A DNA stretch of 64,000 nt, taken from assembly GCA_023485205.1 (NCBI GenBank), contig JAMCZX010000017.1, forward strand, positions 16,767 through 80,766. Reading direction: 5' to 3'. Positions 26,418-34,971 of this stretch are shown piece after piece. The position numbers and the translations under genes were made by a program. Source of the stretch: Candidatus Omnitrophota bacterium (lineage in GTDB: Bacteria > Ratteibacteria > UBA8468 > B48-G9 > DTJG01). Position 1 is the stretch's first letter. Every line of letters begins with the position of its first letter. The notes under the pieces were generated by a model. The model saw only the letters and a list, made by a program, of their open reading frames with translations. It was not told the origin of the DNA and made no database searches.

Positions 26418-26639
26418 TTATAAATATTTCAAAAATTCTTTTTCTGTTAGTCCAGCTTTTTTAATGGCACTCTTTAAAAGTCCAATTTTTAATTCTTTAT
26501 TGGCAGGTATAGTTATCAATTGCCCATTAGGCATTTTTATATTTACATGGTCTCCCTTACCTTTTCTGACAATTCCCCCCACATTAACGAAAACTTTTAT
26601 AGCGTTTTTTCCTTTAACTCCACGTAGTATTTTAGTCAT
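26418..26639 (-). CDS. hicA: HicA-family mRNA interferase toxin
   Basis: 73-residue double-stranded RNA-binding-like toxin. GGIVRKGKGDHVNIKMPNG carries the His of the family GSH motif (here GDH), followed by TIPANKELKIGLLKSAIKKAG, the usual C-terminal half. Toxin precedes antitoxin, the normal hicAB order. AGGGGATTTGA lies upstream of the ATG. Confidence 0.88.
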   Translation of the reverse strand: MTKILRGVKGKNAIKVFVNVGGIVRKGKGDHVNIKMPNGQLITIPANKELKIGLLKSAIKKAGLTEKEFLKYL

Positions 26640-26675
26640 TCAAATCCCCTAAAATAAATTACAGATTCAGTAAAA

Positions 26676-26705
26676 ATTATACTCTTTCTAAAATTTCCCT
26701 GTCAA
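26676..26705 (-). promoter_or_regulatory. promoter of hicAB
   Basis: Minus strand: TTGACA (26700-26705), 18-nt spacer, TATAAT (26676-26681), 37 bp upstream of hicA. It lies in the short gap after truA. Confidence 0.75.
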
Positions 26706-26718
26706 TAAAATGTGTAAA

Positions 26719-27513
26719 CTACCTCGGTAACACTTTTTGGTTGTAATATACTTTTTTAAGATATAATCCATATCCGGGTGCCGTCTGTGAAGCCTTTTTC
26801 CTGTCTTTACTTTCAAGAATTTTTTTAACGTCTTCCGGGGATAATCTGCCTCTTCCTACATCCACAAGAGTTCCTACGATTGTTCTCGCCATTTTATAAA
26901 GAAATCCTGATGCATAAATTTCAATGGAAAGAAGTTTTATATTAGGGTCCATGGTAAATCTTTCCTTTTTTATTCTTATCCGGTAGATTTCCCTTACATG
27001 GGATTTTGCAGAACTGCCTGTGGAACAGAAAGATGAAAAATCATGTTTACCAATAAGACATTCACTAACTTTTTTCATTTTTTCAATGTCTATATCTGTC
27101 CTGACAAGCCATGCAAGATTTTTTAAAAAAGGGGAAAAATCACGGGAAATCAAATACCTGTAAATTTTGCCTTTTGCATCATACCGGGGATGAAAAGTGA
27201 TTTTTGCTGTTGATAATTTTTTAATATAGACGTCCTGTTTTTTAAGTTTGCTGTTAAGAGCATTTTTTATGCCGGTAGCATCCATTTTTGTGTCAATCTC
27301 AAAAGAGATGGTCTGGGAAAGCCCATGAACGCCGCTATCTGTTCTTCCGCTTGCTTTGACAGGGATTGTTTTTTTAAAAACATGCTGAAAAGTTCGTTCA
27401 ATAATAGACTGGATGCTTTTTTTGTCTTTCTGCCTCTGCCATCCGTAAAATCCCGTTCCCTTATACGTAACTATTGCCTTATATTTTTTCAATGGTAATG
27501 GAACCTTCAGCAT
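26719..27513 (-). CDS. truA: tRNA pseudouridine(38-40) synthase
   Basis: 264 residues from the ATG at 27513. YKGTGFYGWQRQ, catalytic Asp in SGRTDSGVHG and FLYKMARTIVGTLVDVGRG define TruA. Homology starts only at KKYKAIV, so the true start may be the TTG at 27492 with GAAGG upstream. A 43-bp segment 1.2 kb upstream (28690-28731) matches this start region at 34 of 43 bases, so the gene's 5' end was apparently duplicated or replaced when the intervening island arrived. Confidence 0.9.
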   Translation of the reverse strand: MLKVPLPLKKYKAIVTYKGTGFYGWQRQKDKKSIQSIIERTFQHVFKKTIPVKASGRTDSGVHGLSQTISFEIDTKMDATGIKNALNSKLKKQDVYIKKLSTAKITFHPRYDAKGKIYRYLISRDFSPFLKNLAWLVRTDIDIEKMKKVSECLIGKHDFSSFCSTGSSAKSHVREIYRIRIKKERFTMDPNIKLLSIEIYASGFLYKMARTIVGTLVDVGRGRLSPEDVKKILESKDRKKASQTAPGYGLYLKKVYYNQKVLPR

Positions 27514-27858
27514 CCATGCATGGAAGCATTTTTTTAACAACAATTGCTCTATTGTTCACTTTATTTTTATAACATATTTGACAGGTTTTGTTTCTATTGG
27601 AGTGCCACTTAAATTCATGTTTCTTGGCTTCACATTTAAAAATATATAGTGTTTCTTTGCAAAAATCTTTGCCAATTATACGATAAACAAAATAATCAAT
27701 TAAACAAGGACTTTCTATGGCATCTGCAGGATATTTTCTGTTCCACATTTCCCATATTTTTTCCCAATTTCTATATTCGGGGTATTTTTTATCTTCTCTT
27801 CTAAAATCAATTTTTGGAGTTCCTTTACGGCTTGGCGATATAACTGTTTAGTAGACAT
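27479..27858 (-). pseudogene. unrecognised, probably frameshifted gene in the truA island
   Basis: Two overlapping frames look protein-like. From 27858 MSTKQLYRQAVKELQ starts a 47-codon frame; in the next frame a longer stretch (TPKIDFRREDKKYPEYRNWE onward, to 27479) continues with IFKCEAKKHEFKWH and a CQIC pair. Read together with one frameshift they would make one protein of about 125 residues with a possible zinc-binding Cys set. The end runs into the truA start. I do not recognise a family. Confidence 0.4.
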
Positions 27859-27928
27859 AGTATTATGTTAAATAAATAAATTTGCTATTAGAAAGTTTGC
27901 GTGGTATTTTTCCCATAAATATGCGATT

Positions 27929-28672
27929 TTACCCACCATTCGGCTTTCTACCCCCGAAAATTGCCAATTCAAAAATTTTAAAATAACAGTCAACATCCTG
28001 ATATCCAATTTTACGAAGCCACTGACATTGAGTTTCAACTGAAACCAAAATGTTTGCTTCTTTATCAGGACGCTTGTAATACTCTTTAGATAGTTGTGCT
28101 CTTGTACATTTTCCACCTTGATGAACATGAATTTTATAAAGTGAATCAATGAAAATTTCATTAAAAATCTTGTTAAGCCACTTCGTTTTAAAAGATACAT
28201 GTTCTATATTTAAAAATAATCCTCCATGTTTTAGTAAATCGTAAATTTCAGTGTAAATCTCACGTTTTCTCTTATTCGATTGATGATGAATTGAAAAACC
28301 AGAAATTACTGTGTCAAATGGAGCTTTAGGTAATACCTTTTTAATCCAATATGGATCTGAATAATCAAAGTTAACAAAATCTATATTTTGAACATAGATA
28401 GAAAGATTTTCTTTTGCTGATTGTATCATATGGTCAGAAAAATCTAAAAGAACACCTTGGGCTCTGGGGTATTTCTGTAATATAGCCGCTGATAGTATCC
28501 CATTTCCACAACCTAAGTCTAGAAAACTCCTAATTTTTTTCTGAGATAACTCAATAAGTTTAATCATTATATCTATCTGTTCTCTACTCAAAGGAATAGC
28601 GACACGAACTTCTGACAAATACTTTTCTGCTAGTTCCGCTGATTTCCAAACTTCTGCTTTTTTAATTGCCAT
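27929..28672 (-). CDS. class I SAM-dependent methyltransferase
   Basis: 247 residues. SAM-binding motif I is FLDLGCGNGILSA (about residues 50-62), followed by GVLLDFSDHMI (motif II) and FDTVISGFSIHHQ (motif IV). The second half (KWLNKIFNEIF...QCQWLRKIGYQDVDCY) is a usual small-molecule methyltransferase cap. Substrate unknown. Lies inside an island bounded by truA and a truA relic; no ribosome site is visible, in contrast to its neighbours. Confidence 0.85.
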   Translation of the reverse strand: MAIKKAEVWKSAELAEKYLSEVRVAIPLSREQIDIMIKLIELSQKKIRSFLDLGCGNGILSAAILQKYPRAQGVLLDFSDHMIQSAKENLSIYVQNIDFVNFDYSDPYWIKKVLPKAPFDTVISGFSIHHQSNKRKREIYTEIYDLLKHGGLFLNIEHVSFKTKWLNKIFNEIFIDSLYKIHVHQGGKCTRAQLSKEYYKRPDKEANILVSVETQCQWLRKIGYQDVDCYFKIFELAIFGGRKPNGG

Positions 28673-28689
28673 TATAAGTTTTTTTTCAA

Positions 28690-28731
28690 TTCTGTTCCTT
28701 TATATACAACTACAGCCTTATATTTTTTCAC
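28690..28731 (-). pseudogene. relic of the truA 5' end
   Basis: From a GTG at 28731 the minus strand reads VKKYKAVVVYKGTE before degenerating into ELKKNL and a stop. The intact truA reads LKKYKAIVTYKGTG. DNA identity over the aligned 43 bp is 34. It is most simply the old start of truA, cut off from the rest by the 1.2-kb island. Confidence 0.65.
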
Positions 28732-28739
28732 AGGTGTAA

Positions 28740-29144
28740 TCAAATTACTAATATTTTAATCCCGGGAATACCTTCAAAATCTTTGCGATTTCGGGTAAGA
28801 ACAGCCATATTATGCTGAATAGCAAGAGCGGCAATCCATAAATCATGAGTACGATATGTAGACGGTTTACTTCGTTTATCAACATCAGCCGCAAGACGTC
28901 CAAAAATAATAGCCGTTTCTATATCAATCATAAGACATGGCTTGTGTTTTATTCTGATAAGAGCACTTGCCCGTTTATTACGACTGGAAGCATTAGCAGC
29001 ACGATTAACTCCATATTCCAGTTCCGCAACTACGATTGGGGTCAAATAAACAGATTCATCACCGGTTATTGATGCTACATCCGCCGGAGCAAGGTTGCCT
29101 CGTTCAATATCTACCCATATACAACTATCCAGAATTATCGCCAT
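28740..29144 (-). CDS. vapC: VapC-family PIN-domain toxin ribonuclease
   Basis: 134 residues. PIN acidic residues: D6 in ILDSCIWVD, Glu in VVAELEYG (about 43), Asp in THDLWIAALA (about 102) and the terminal NRKDFEGIPGI block. Overlaps its antitoxin gene by 10 bp, the normal arrangement. Likely cleaves a specific tRNA or rRNA site in a magnesium-dependent way, as the family does. Confidence 0.92.
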   Translation of the reverse strand: MAIILDSCIWVDIERGNLAPADVASITGDESVYLTPIVVAELEYGVNRAANASSRNKRASALIRIKHKPCLMIDIETAIIFGRLAADVDKRSKPSTYRTHDLWIAALAIQHNMAVLTRNRKDFEGIPGIKILVI

Positions 29145-29398
29145 GGATTACGCACCTTTCCGGAAATACGCTGATTAATTTTAGATAAATCTTTTAACCA
29201 ACGTTCTCCTTCTATCGGCTCAATTGTACGATACAAATCGGCAAGAGCTTCAAGAGCAGTCATCTGCATAACTTCCGGCAAAATACGAGCAACCGGTCTA
29301 TTATTCCGAATAATAGTAACCTCTTCTAAAGTATTTTCTATTCCATCAAGTACATGCCTGAAATTACGAACAACTTCTGTAGCTGTCATCTCTTTCAT
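29135..29398 (-). CDS. vapB: Phd/YefM-type antitoxin of VapC
   Basis: 87 residues. MKEMTATEVVRNFRHVLDGI and TIIRNNRPVARILP are the Phd/YefM DNA-binding fold; the C-terminal half (ERWLKDLSKINQ onward) would wrap the toxin. GGGAGGT precedes the ATG. A promoter with an overlapping palindrome lies upstream, so the pair is probably autorepressed. Confidence 0.88.
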   Translation of the reverse strand: MKEMTATEVVRNFRHVLDGIENTLEEVTIIRNNRPVARILPEVMQMTALEALADLYRTIEPIEGERWLKDLSKINQRISGKVRNPWR

Positions 29399-29441
29399 AT
29401 TGTACCTCCCAAAATAGTAAATATTATTTATGTCGTATTGT

Positions 29442-29469
29442 ATTTTACATATTCTATGTATTTTGTCAA
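29442..29469 (-). promoter_or_regulatory. vapBC promoter with overlapping palindromic operator
   Basis: Minus strand TTGACA (29464-29469), 16-nt spacer, TAAAAT (29442-29447). The inverted repeat ACATAGAATATGT (29447-29459) fills the spacer and is a good candidate for VapB binding. The remaining gap to 29659 shows no gene. Confidence 0.65.
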
Positions 29470-29659
29470 AATTTACACATAGAACGGAATGGATATCCGA
29501 GCCATATTATTTTGATGATAAATTAGAAAATTTTGACGTTAGGTTGAAATCCTTATGGTTGATAGAATATTTTTGCAAGTTGTTTTTGAAGTAAAGCCAT
29601 AAACATTTTAGCGCATTTTGAAGATAAAGTTTCATATCATCAATAAATTTGTAATAATT

Positions 29660-30196
29660 CTATTGTTCAAGTAAAGTAAGTGTTTTTGAATAATTAGCAA
29701 GAAGATTTAAAATTTCTTGTTCTTGCCCAGCAAGCAATTCATGTTTAGTTTTTTCTTGTAAAAAAGAAATTGCGCCTTGTAATTCTTTTAATTGATTTTG
29801 TACCTGCAAAAGTCTTTTTTCATTAATAGTATATCCTTTAACTAAATGATTTTTTAAGGTTTGGGTAGCCCAAATACGAAATTGAGTGGCTCGTTTGGAA
29901 TTAACCCGATAGCCAACAGAAATAATTGCATCTAAATTATAGAGATTCATTTTACGGACTTTGCCATCGGCGGCAATCTGTTCCAAAATGGAACAGGTTG
30001 AATTCTTATCTAATTCACCAGTTTTATAAATATTATTGATATGTTTCACTATTGCAGGCCTATTAACATCAAAAAGATGAGCAATTAAATGTGCATCCAA
30101 CCAAACTGTATCTTTATCCAATTTCACCTGGATTTCCGGTCCATATAGAGATTTATAAATAATTATCTCACCTTTTTTAAATTCTTGTTTTTTCAT
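29660..30196 (-). CDS. RhuM-like protein, possibly C-terminally truncated
   Basis: 178 residues from the ATG at 30196. The N-terminal DNA-binding-like part (VWLDAHLIAHLFDVNRPAIV, then HINNIYKTGEL) and MNLYNLDAIISVGYRVNSKRA belong to the RhuM family (virulence protein RhuM, often fused to a Fic/DOC domain). The protein ends in TLTLLEQ, where longer homologs as I recall go on into a second domain, and about 180 bp of gene-free sequence follows, so it may be a decayed remnant. Sits among toxin-antitoxin genes. Function unknown. Confidence 0.75.
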   Translation of the reverse strand: MKKQEFKKGEIIIYKSLYGPEIQVKLDKDTVWLDAHLIAHLFDVNRPAIVKHINNIYKTGELDKNSTCSILEQIAADGKVRKMNLYNLDAIISVGYRVNSKRATQFRIWATQTLKNHLVKGYTINEKRLLQVQNQLKELQGAISFLQEKTKHELLAGQEQEILNLLANYSKTLTLLEQ

Positions 30197-30205
30197 AGAA
30201 TTGTT

Positions 30206-30242
30206 GTAAATATTCACTAAATGGCGTTGACTGAGTATTTAC
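30206..30242. repeat. palindromic intergenic repeat, copy 7 (minimal)
   Basis: GTAAATATTCACTAA and TGAGTATTTAC face each other with about 10 nt between, i.e. both outer arms without the inner module; CTCCAAACTTATAT follows. Between the RhuM-like gene and phoU. Confidence 0.7.
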
Positions 30243-30269
30243 CTCCAAACTTATATACCACTAAACGAT

Positions 30270-30923
30270 TCACTCTTCTATGTTGTGTTTAATAACTCTT
30301 CCTTCTGCCATGAATATTACATCCTCACATATATTTGTCGTAAGGTCGGCTATTCGTTCAAGATTATTTGATACCCTGATAAGATACAAGGCAGGCTGAA
30401 TTACAGAAGAATCTGATATCATAAACGTTATAAGCTCTCTGTAAACCTGCTCATGCAAACTATCTACAATATCATCTCTTTCACATACGTTTCTTGCAAG
30501 TTTCGCATCTTCATTGATAAAAGACTCTATGCTGTCTTTTAACATTTTAGTTGCCTCATCTGCCATCCTTGGTATGTCAATAAGAGGCTTGATAGGAGGC
30601 TTGTCAATAAGAAAAATGGCACTTTCTGATATGTTTACGGCATGGTCTCCCATCCTTTCAAGGTCATTGTTCATCTTTAGAGACATAAGAATCGTTCTTA
30701 AATCTTTTGCTTTTGGTTCAAACTGCGCAATAATAGTCGTGCATAACTCATCAATGTCAATTTCCCACCTGTTCGCTCTCGGCTCATCAACCTGTATAAC
30801 TTCGTTTAATAAATTTCTTTCCCTTTTAAGTAACCCCTCTATGCTTTTCTGTATCATTTTTTCTATAAGATTGGCATATTCAATTATTTCTTTCTTTAGA
30901 TTGATTTCTTTATCTTCAAACAT
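30270..30923 (-). CDS. phoU: phosphate transport system regulator PhoU
   Basis: 217-residue all-helical protein with two PhoU repeats, each carrying the metal-binding pattern (MKMNNDLERMGDHAVNI, about 75-91, and IRVSNNLERIADLTTNI, about 180-196). It links Pst transporter activity to the PhoR kinase. The ATG at 30923 follows AGGAG and gives MFEDKE; longer upstream reading runs into an inserted element and is not used. Was originally 13 bp from the pstB stop. Confidence 0.94.
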   Translation of the reverse strand: MFEDKEINLKKEIIEYANLIEKMIQKSIEGLLKRERNLLNEVIQVDEPRANRWEIDIDELCTTIIAQFEPKAKDLRTILMSLKMNNDLERMGDHAVNISESAIFLIDKPPIKPLIDIPRMADEATKMLKDSIESFINEDAKLARNVCERDDIVDSLHEQVYRELITFMISDSSVIQPALYLIRVSNNLERIADLTTNICEDVIFMAEGRVIKHNIEE

Positions 30924-30945
30924 TTTTTCTCCTTTCCTAGCCAAA

Positions 30946-31196
30946 GGTTCTGTCAAAAATGAAATAAATATACCTGTCCGCTCAGGTGCTCCGTCACAGA
31001 CAAAACTACAAAGAAATCGTGCCAAAAACAACTCACTCCTGTCCGCATACTACTGCGGCCAGCGAGTTCAAACATGTTTTTGCAAAGAGACTAAAGTCTG
31101 ATTGCACGAACGCTGACGCTTTTCTTCTTGTTTTGTTCCTGTGACTGTGCAATTCGCTATCAGGTATATTTGTTTCATTTCTTATTTGACAGAACC
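30946..31196. mobile_element. IS6-like non-autonomous element (MITE), 251 bp
   Basis: Ends are inverted: GGTTCTGTCAAA at 30946-30957 and TTTGACAGAACC at 31185-31196, and the inversion continues imperfectly for over 30 bp (TATACCTG/CAGGTATA) and further inside. An 8-bp direct repeat TAGCCAAA flanks it (30938-30945 and 31197-31204), a target-site duplication. GGTTCTGT-type ends with 8-bp duplications are those of the IS6 family. No transposase is encoded. The last base of the pstB stop codon is supplied by the element. Confidence 0.85.
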
Positions 31197-31954
31197 TAGC
31201 CAAATTTCCCTGTAAGATATTCCTCTGTTCTTTTATCTTTTGGAACTGTAAACATTTTTTCTGTAGTATCATACTCAACCATTTCTCCAAGATACAGAAA
31301 TGCAGTCCAGTCAGAAATACGCGCAGCCTGGGCAGTATTATGCGTGACAATAACAATGGTAATGTTTTTTTTAAGTTCCACTATCAGGGATTCTATTGCT
31401 GACGTGGATTTCGGGTCTAATGCAGACGTTGGTTCATCAAGAAGTATTATATCCGGATTCATTGCAAGCGCCCTTGCTATACATAGCCGCTGCTGCTGCC
31501 CTCCTGATAAGAACGTTCCCCTTCTATAAATATTTTTTTTTACCTCCTCCCATAGTTCCGCTTTTTTTAAAGAATCTTCCACAATTTTATCTTTTTCACT
31601 TTTTTTAAGTTTTATACCATTAAGAGTAAAACCGGATATAACATTCTCATATATACTCATTGTAGGAAAAGGATTTGGTTTCTGGAATACCATCCCGATT
31701 TTTCTTCTAATTACAATCGGATTGGCGGAATAGATATCCTGCTGGTGAAGAAAAATCCTGCCGGAAACTTTTGTATTATTGGCAAGTTCATGCATCCTGT
31801 TGATACATCTTATCAACGTTGTTTTTCCACATCCTGACGGACCCATAATTGCCGTAACTTCATTGGGTAATATTGAAAGATTTATATTTTTTAAAATCTC
31901 GGTTTCCCCAAAATATGCATAAAAATTCTCAATTCTTAAAATTGGACTTTCCAT
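31196..31954 (-). CDS. pstB: phosphate ABC transporter ATP-binding protein
   Basis: 252 residues. Walker A GPSGCGKTT (about 37-45), Q-loop VFQKPNPFP, signature LSGGQQQRLCIARAL, Walker B ILLDEPTSALD and H-loop VIVTHN. MHELAN and YRRGTFLSGG are PstB-type. Powers phosphate import with PstCA. Overlaps the pstA 3' end by 19 bp. Its natural stop TAG is preserved despite a transposon insertion exactly there. Confidence 0.96.
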   Translation of the reverse strand: MESPILRIENFYAYFGETEILKNINLSILPNEVTAIMGPSGCGKTTLIRCINRMHELANNTKVSGRIFLHQQDIYSANPIVIRRKIGMVFQKPNPFPTMSIYENVISGFTLNGIKLKKSEKDKIVEDSLKKAELWEEVKKNIYRRGTFLSGGQQQRLCIARALAMNPDIILLDEPTSALDPKSTSAIESLIVELKKNITIVIVTHNTAQAARISDWTAFLYLGEMVEYDTTEKMFTVPKDKRTEEYLTGKFG

Positions 31955-32778
31955 TTTTTTATCACGACCTTTGCTACAATGTTTAAAATCAAAATCAGTA
32001 CTATAAGAACCAGTGCAGCACCCCAGGCTATTTTATGCCAGTCATTGTAAGGGCTCATTACGTAATTAAAAATCAGCAAAGGCAGGGAATTTACCGGTTT
32101 TAAAACATTAAGATTCATAAAAGGATTGCCAAAAGCAGTAAAAAGCAGCGGGGCCGTTTCCCCTGCAACCCTTGCCACGCCAAGAAGGATACCTGTAACA
32201 ATCCCGCTTATTCCTGCCGGAAGAATAACCTTCAGAATTGTCCTGTAGTAAGGAACACCCAGTGCCAGAGATGCCTCCTTCAAATGGTCAGGAACAAGAT
32301 TTAACGTTTCTTCCGTAGATTTTATTATAACAGGAAGCATCATAATTGCAAGTGCCACCCCACCAGAGAGTGCAGAAAATCCGCCCATTGATTTTACCAC
32401 CCATATATAAGCAATTATTCCTATGACAATTGAAGGAATACCCTGAAGTATATCAGTGCTTATTCTTACTATTTCAGCCAGTCTGCTTTTTCTGTTTTCT
32501 GATAAAAAAACACCCGATATAATACCCACAGGTATTGAGATTACAGAAGCAATAATAACAATCATAAACGTCCCCACAATGGCATTTGATATTCCACCAC
32601 CCTTTTCACCAACAGGTTTTGGCAGATGTGTAAAAAACCCCGGGGTTATGGATGAAATCCCGTTTTTTAAAATATAACCAAGTATAAATACAAGCGGGAT
32701 AACAGAAATAAAAGAAAGGCCAATTATAATATACCTGAATATTTTATCCTTAAGAGTTCTCTTTAATGTATTATCCAT
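31936..32778 (-). CDS. pstA: phosphate ABC transporter permease PstA
   Basis: 280 residues with six membrane segments and the BPD-transport EAA loop (EASLALGVPYYRTILKVILP). GGGISNAIVGT, GFSALSGGVALAIMMLPVI and FTAFGNPFMN are PstA-like. Pairs with PstC in the inner membrane. Starts 3 bp after pstC. Confidence 0.95.
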   Translation of the reverse strand: MDNTLKRTLKDKIFRYIIIGLSFISVIPLVFILGYILKNGISSITPGFFTHLPKPVGEKGGGISNAIVGTFMIVIIASVISIPVGIISGVFLSENRKSRLAEIVRISTDILQGIPSIVIGIIAYIWVVKSMGGFSALSGGVALAIMMLPVIIKSTEETLNLVPDHLKEASLALGVPYYRTILKVILPAGISGIVTGILLGVARVAGETAPLLFTAFGNPFMNLNVLKPVNSLPLLIFNYVMSPYNDWHKIAWGAALVLIVLILILNIVAKVVIKKWKVQF

Positions 32779-32781
32779 TTC

Positions 32782-33729
32782 TTATGTTTCCACCATCAGT
32801 TTTTTGATTATAATTCTTCCTATGATATTAATGATGCCTGTAATGATAAAAAGGACCACGCCTATTTCAATTAAACTTGATAGATAAAGTGTGCCTGTTG
32901 CCTCTGTAAACTCATTTGCTATAACACTCGCCATTGTATTTGCCGGGCTGAAAATACTATGTGGTAAAAAATCAGCATTGCCAATTATCATTGTGACAGC
33001 CATTGTTTCCCCTAATGCCCTTCCAAGAGCAAGCAGGATTCCGGCGAAAATACCACTTTTGGCATAAGGTATTACTGCGCTTCTTACCACTTCATACCTT
33101 GTCCCGCCTAAAGAATAAGCCGCCTCTTTGATATCTGCCGGGACCATATTAATTACTTCTCTTCCAATGGAAGCGGAAAACGGAATAATCATAACTGAAA
33201 GTATAAGAGACGCCGTAAAAATCCCTACACCATATGGCAACACTCCAATCTTTATTTCAAAAATTCTCATAACAGGAACAAGAACAAACAAACCAAAAAA
33301 TCCATAAACAACCGACGGAATACCGGCAAGAAGTTCAATCATACTTTTTAAAAGATTTGACAAAAATCCTTCTTTATAAAATTCACCCGTAAAAATTGAA
33401 ATGGCAATAGAAAACGGGACTGTTATGATTATTGCAATAAATGAGGTAAGTAACGTCCCGGCAATGAAAGGTAAAGCCCCAAACTGTTCAGCAGGAGGAG
33501 ACCATGACTTTGTAACAAAAAAATTGAAGCCAAATGCCCTGATTGATGGAAGAGAATTTAAAACAAGGGAGATACCTATTGCAAGAAAAAGTATTAAAAC
33601 ACCCAACCCGGATAAAAAAAGAAATCTTTTAAAAACCACATCTCCATGTTGTACTTTTGGGATACTTAGACTATCATTTCTATAGTTTTTTAAATTTTCT
33701 GCGGTATTACCGGCATTCCCGTTATTCAT
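32782..33729 (-). CDS. pstC: phosphate ABC transporter permease PstC
   Basis: 315 residues, six membrane segments after a 35-residue cytoplasmic lead. ELLAGIPSVVYGFFGLFVLV and the EAA loop (KEAAYSLGGTRYEVVRSAVIP) are typical, as is RALGETMAVTMIIGN. GGGGAAA precedes the ATG. A terminator-like hairpin separates it from pstS. Confidence 0.95.
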   Translation of the reverse strand: MNNGNAGNTAENLKNYRNDSLSIPKVQHGDVVFKRFLFLSGLGVLILFLAIGISLVLNSLPSIRAFGFNFFVTKSWSPPAEQFGALPFIAGTLLTSFIAIIITVPFSIAISIFTGEFYKEGFLSNLLKSMIELLAGIPSVVYGFFGLFVLVPVMRIFEIKIGVLPYGVGIFTASLILSVMIIPFSASIGREVINMVPADIKEAAYSLGGTRYEVVRSAVIPYAKSGIFAGILLALGRALGETMAVTMIIGNADFLPHSIFSPANTMASVIANEFTEATGTLYLSSLIEIGVVLFIITGIINIIGRIIIKKLMVET

Positions 33730-33753
33730 ATTTTATTTCCCCGAGAAAAATGC

Positions 33754-33822
33754 AAAAAGAGACAGGCATCATGGATATTATAACAGATTTGATGAATTTT
33801 TTCCCATAGCCTGTCTCTTTTT
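33754..33822 (-). terminator. partial-terminator hairpin between pstS and pstC
   Basis: AAAAAGAGACAGGC (33754-33767) and GCCTGTCTCTTTTT (33809-33822) form a 14-bp stem around a 41-nt loop; on the minus strand the 3' arm ends in TTTTT. A leaky terminator here would give more PstS than permease, as seen in binding-protein operons generally. Confidence 0.6.
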
Positions 33823-33885
33823 AAAATTCTGACACAAGAAAAAAGGAACAGGATAAGTTTGGGTTTTCTTTCCGAAACCTATCTC

Positions 33886-34971
33886 CTACTTTGACAAAAG
33901 TGGTGCACCGTTATAATTTATTGACCTGATAATCGCCTCATCGTTCTTGACTGCGGCGCTGGAAAGAGAAGCATAGTAAAGAGGTTTTGTATATTTCTGC
34001 CCCTGATGAATAATCCACCATAAAAGATTTACGAGTTCCTTTGCCTCTTCTTTACTTCTGCCTGCATAGTCCTGGTTTTTATATACCAAAATCCATGTAA
34101 ACCCACTGATGGGATAGCCACTTTTTTCCGATGTGTCGGTTATGGAAACTCTCATATCAGCAGGAAGATTGACATTCCCTGCAACACTTGTAGAATCAAG
34201 AGTTGCTTCTACATATTTTCCCATTTTATTCCGGATTAAAGCATAAGGGATATTATTCTGTAAAGCATAGATAAGCTCCACATATCCTATGCTTCCAGGT
34301 GTTTCCTGAACAATGCCTGAAACCCCGGGGCTCCCTTTTCCGGCAAGACTCCCCTGTGGCCATGTCAAAGATATTCCATATCCAATCTTTTTTCTCCATT
34401 CTTTGCTTACCTTGCTTAGATAATTACTGAAAATGAATGTCGTTCCACTGCCATCCGCCCTATGGACACCGATTATATTCATATCTGGTAATTTTACACC
34501 CGGGTTGATTTTTTGTATCCTGGGGTCATTCCATTTTTTGATATTACCAAGAAATATATCAGCAAGGGCACCAGGAGTAAATCTGAGTTTGGGACTTCCG
34601 GGCAGGTTATACATGATAACAACCGAGCCCATACAGGTAGCGATATGAACAACAGGTGCACCCATTTCAGATAATTGTTTGTCTGACAGGAAAGCATCTG
34701 AAGCACCAAAATCCACAACATGATTTTTGAGCTGTCTTATTCCACCACCTGAGCCAATTGCCTGGTAATTAATTTTTATCCCATGTTTTTTGTAATAAAC
34801 ATCAAAAATCTTGGAATAAAGCGGATAGCCAAAAGTTGACCCTGCACCAAGAAGTGTTTTTGTCTGTCCCATGGAGGCTTTTTCCGAAGAGGATCTGCTC
34901 TTTTTTGAGATAAAAACACCCAGAGTCACCAATATTATGATTACCACTAATACAGTTAAAAATTTTTTCAT
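33886..34971 (-). CDS. pstS: phosphate ABC transporter substrate-binding protein PstS
   Basis: 361 residues with an N-terminal hydrophobic export segment (about 5-22) lacking a lipobox Cys. LLGAGSTFGYPLYSKIF, IGSGGGIRQL, VDFGASDAFLS, GVHRADGSGTTFIFSNYLS are the phosphate-binding blocks (usual GAGATFP is GAGSTFG). Captures phosphate in the periplasm. First gene of pstSCAB-phoU; GAAAGGAG upstream. The 227 bp before it, shared with the divergent MFS gene, must hold both promoters; I saw no clear Pho box. Confidence 0.94.
   Translation of the reverse strand: MKKFLTVLVVIIILVTLGVFISKKSRSSSEKASMGQTKTLLGAGSTFGYPLYSKIFDVYYKKHGIKINYQAIGSGGGIRQLKNHVVDFGASDAFLSDKQLSEMGAPVVHIATCMGSVVIMYNLPGSPKLRFTPGALADIFLGNIKKWNDPRIQKINPGVKLPDMNIIGVHRADGSGTTFIFSNYLSKVSKEWRKKIGYGISLTWPQGSLAGKGSPGVSGIVQETPGSIGYVELIYALQNNIPYALIRNKMGKYVEATLDSTSVAGNVNLPADMRVSITDTSEKSGYPISGFTWILVYKNQDYAGRSKEEAKELVNLLWWIIHQGQKYTKPLYYASLSSAAVKNDEAIIRSINYNGAPLLSK

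Noticed and set aside
30924..31356. Extended phoU start and a 107-codon frame across the pstB-phoU gap
   Set aside because: Both run through the inserted MITE; the phoU ATG at 30923 has a clear ribosome site.
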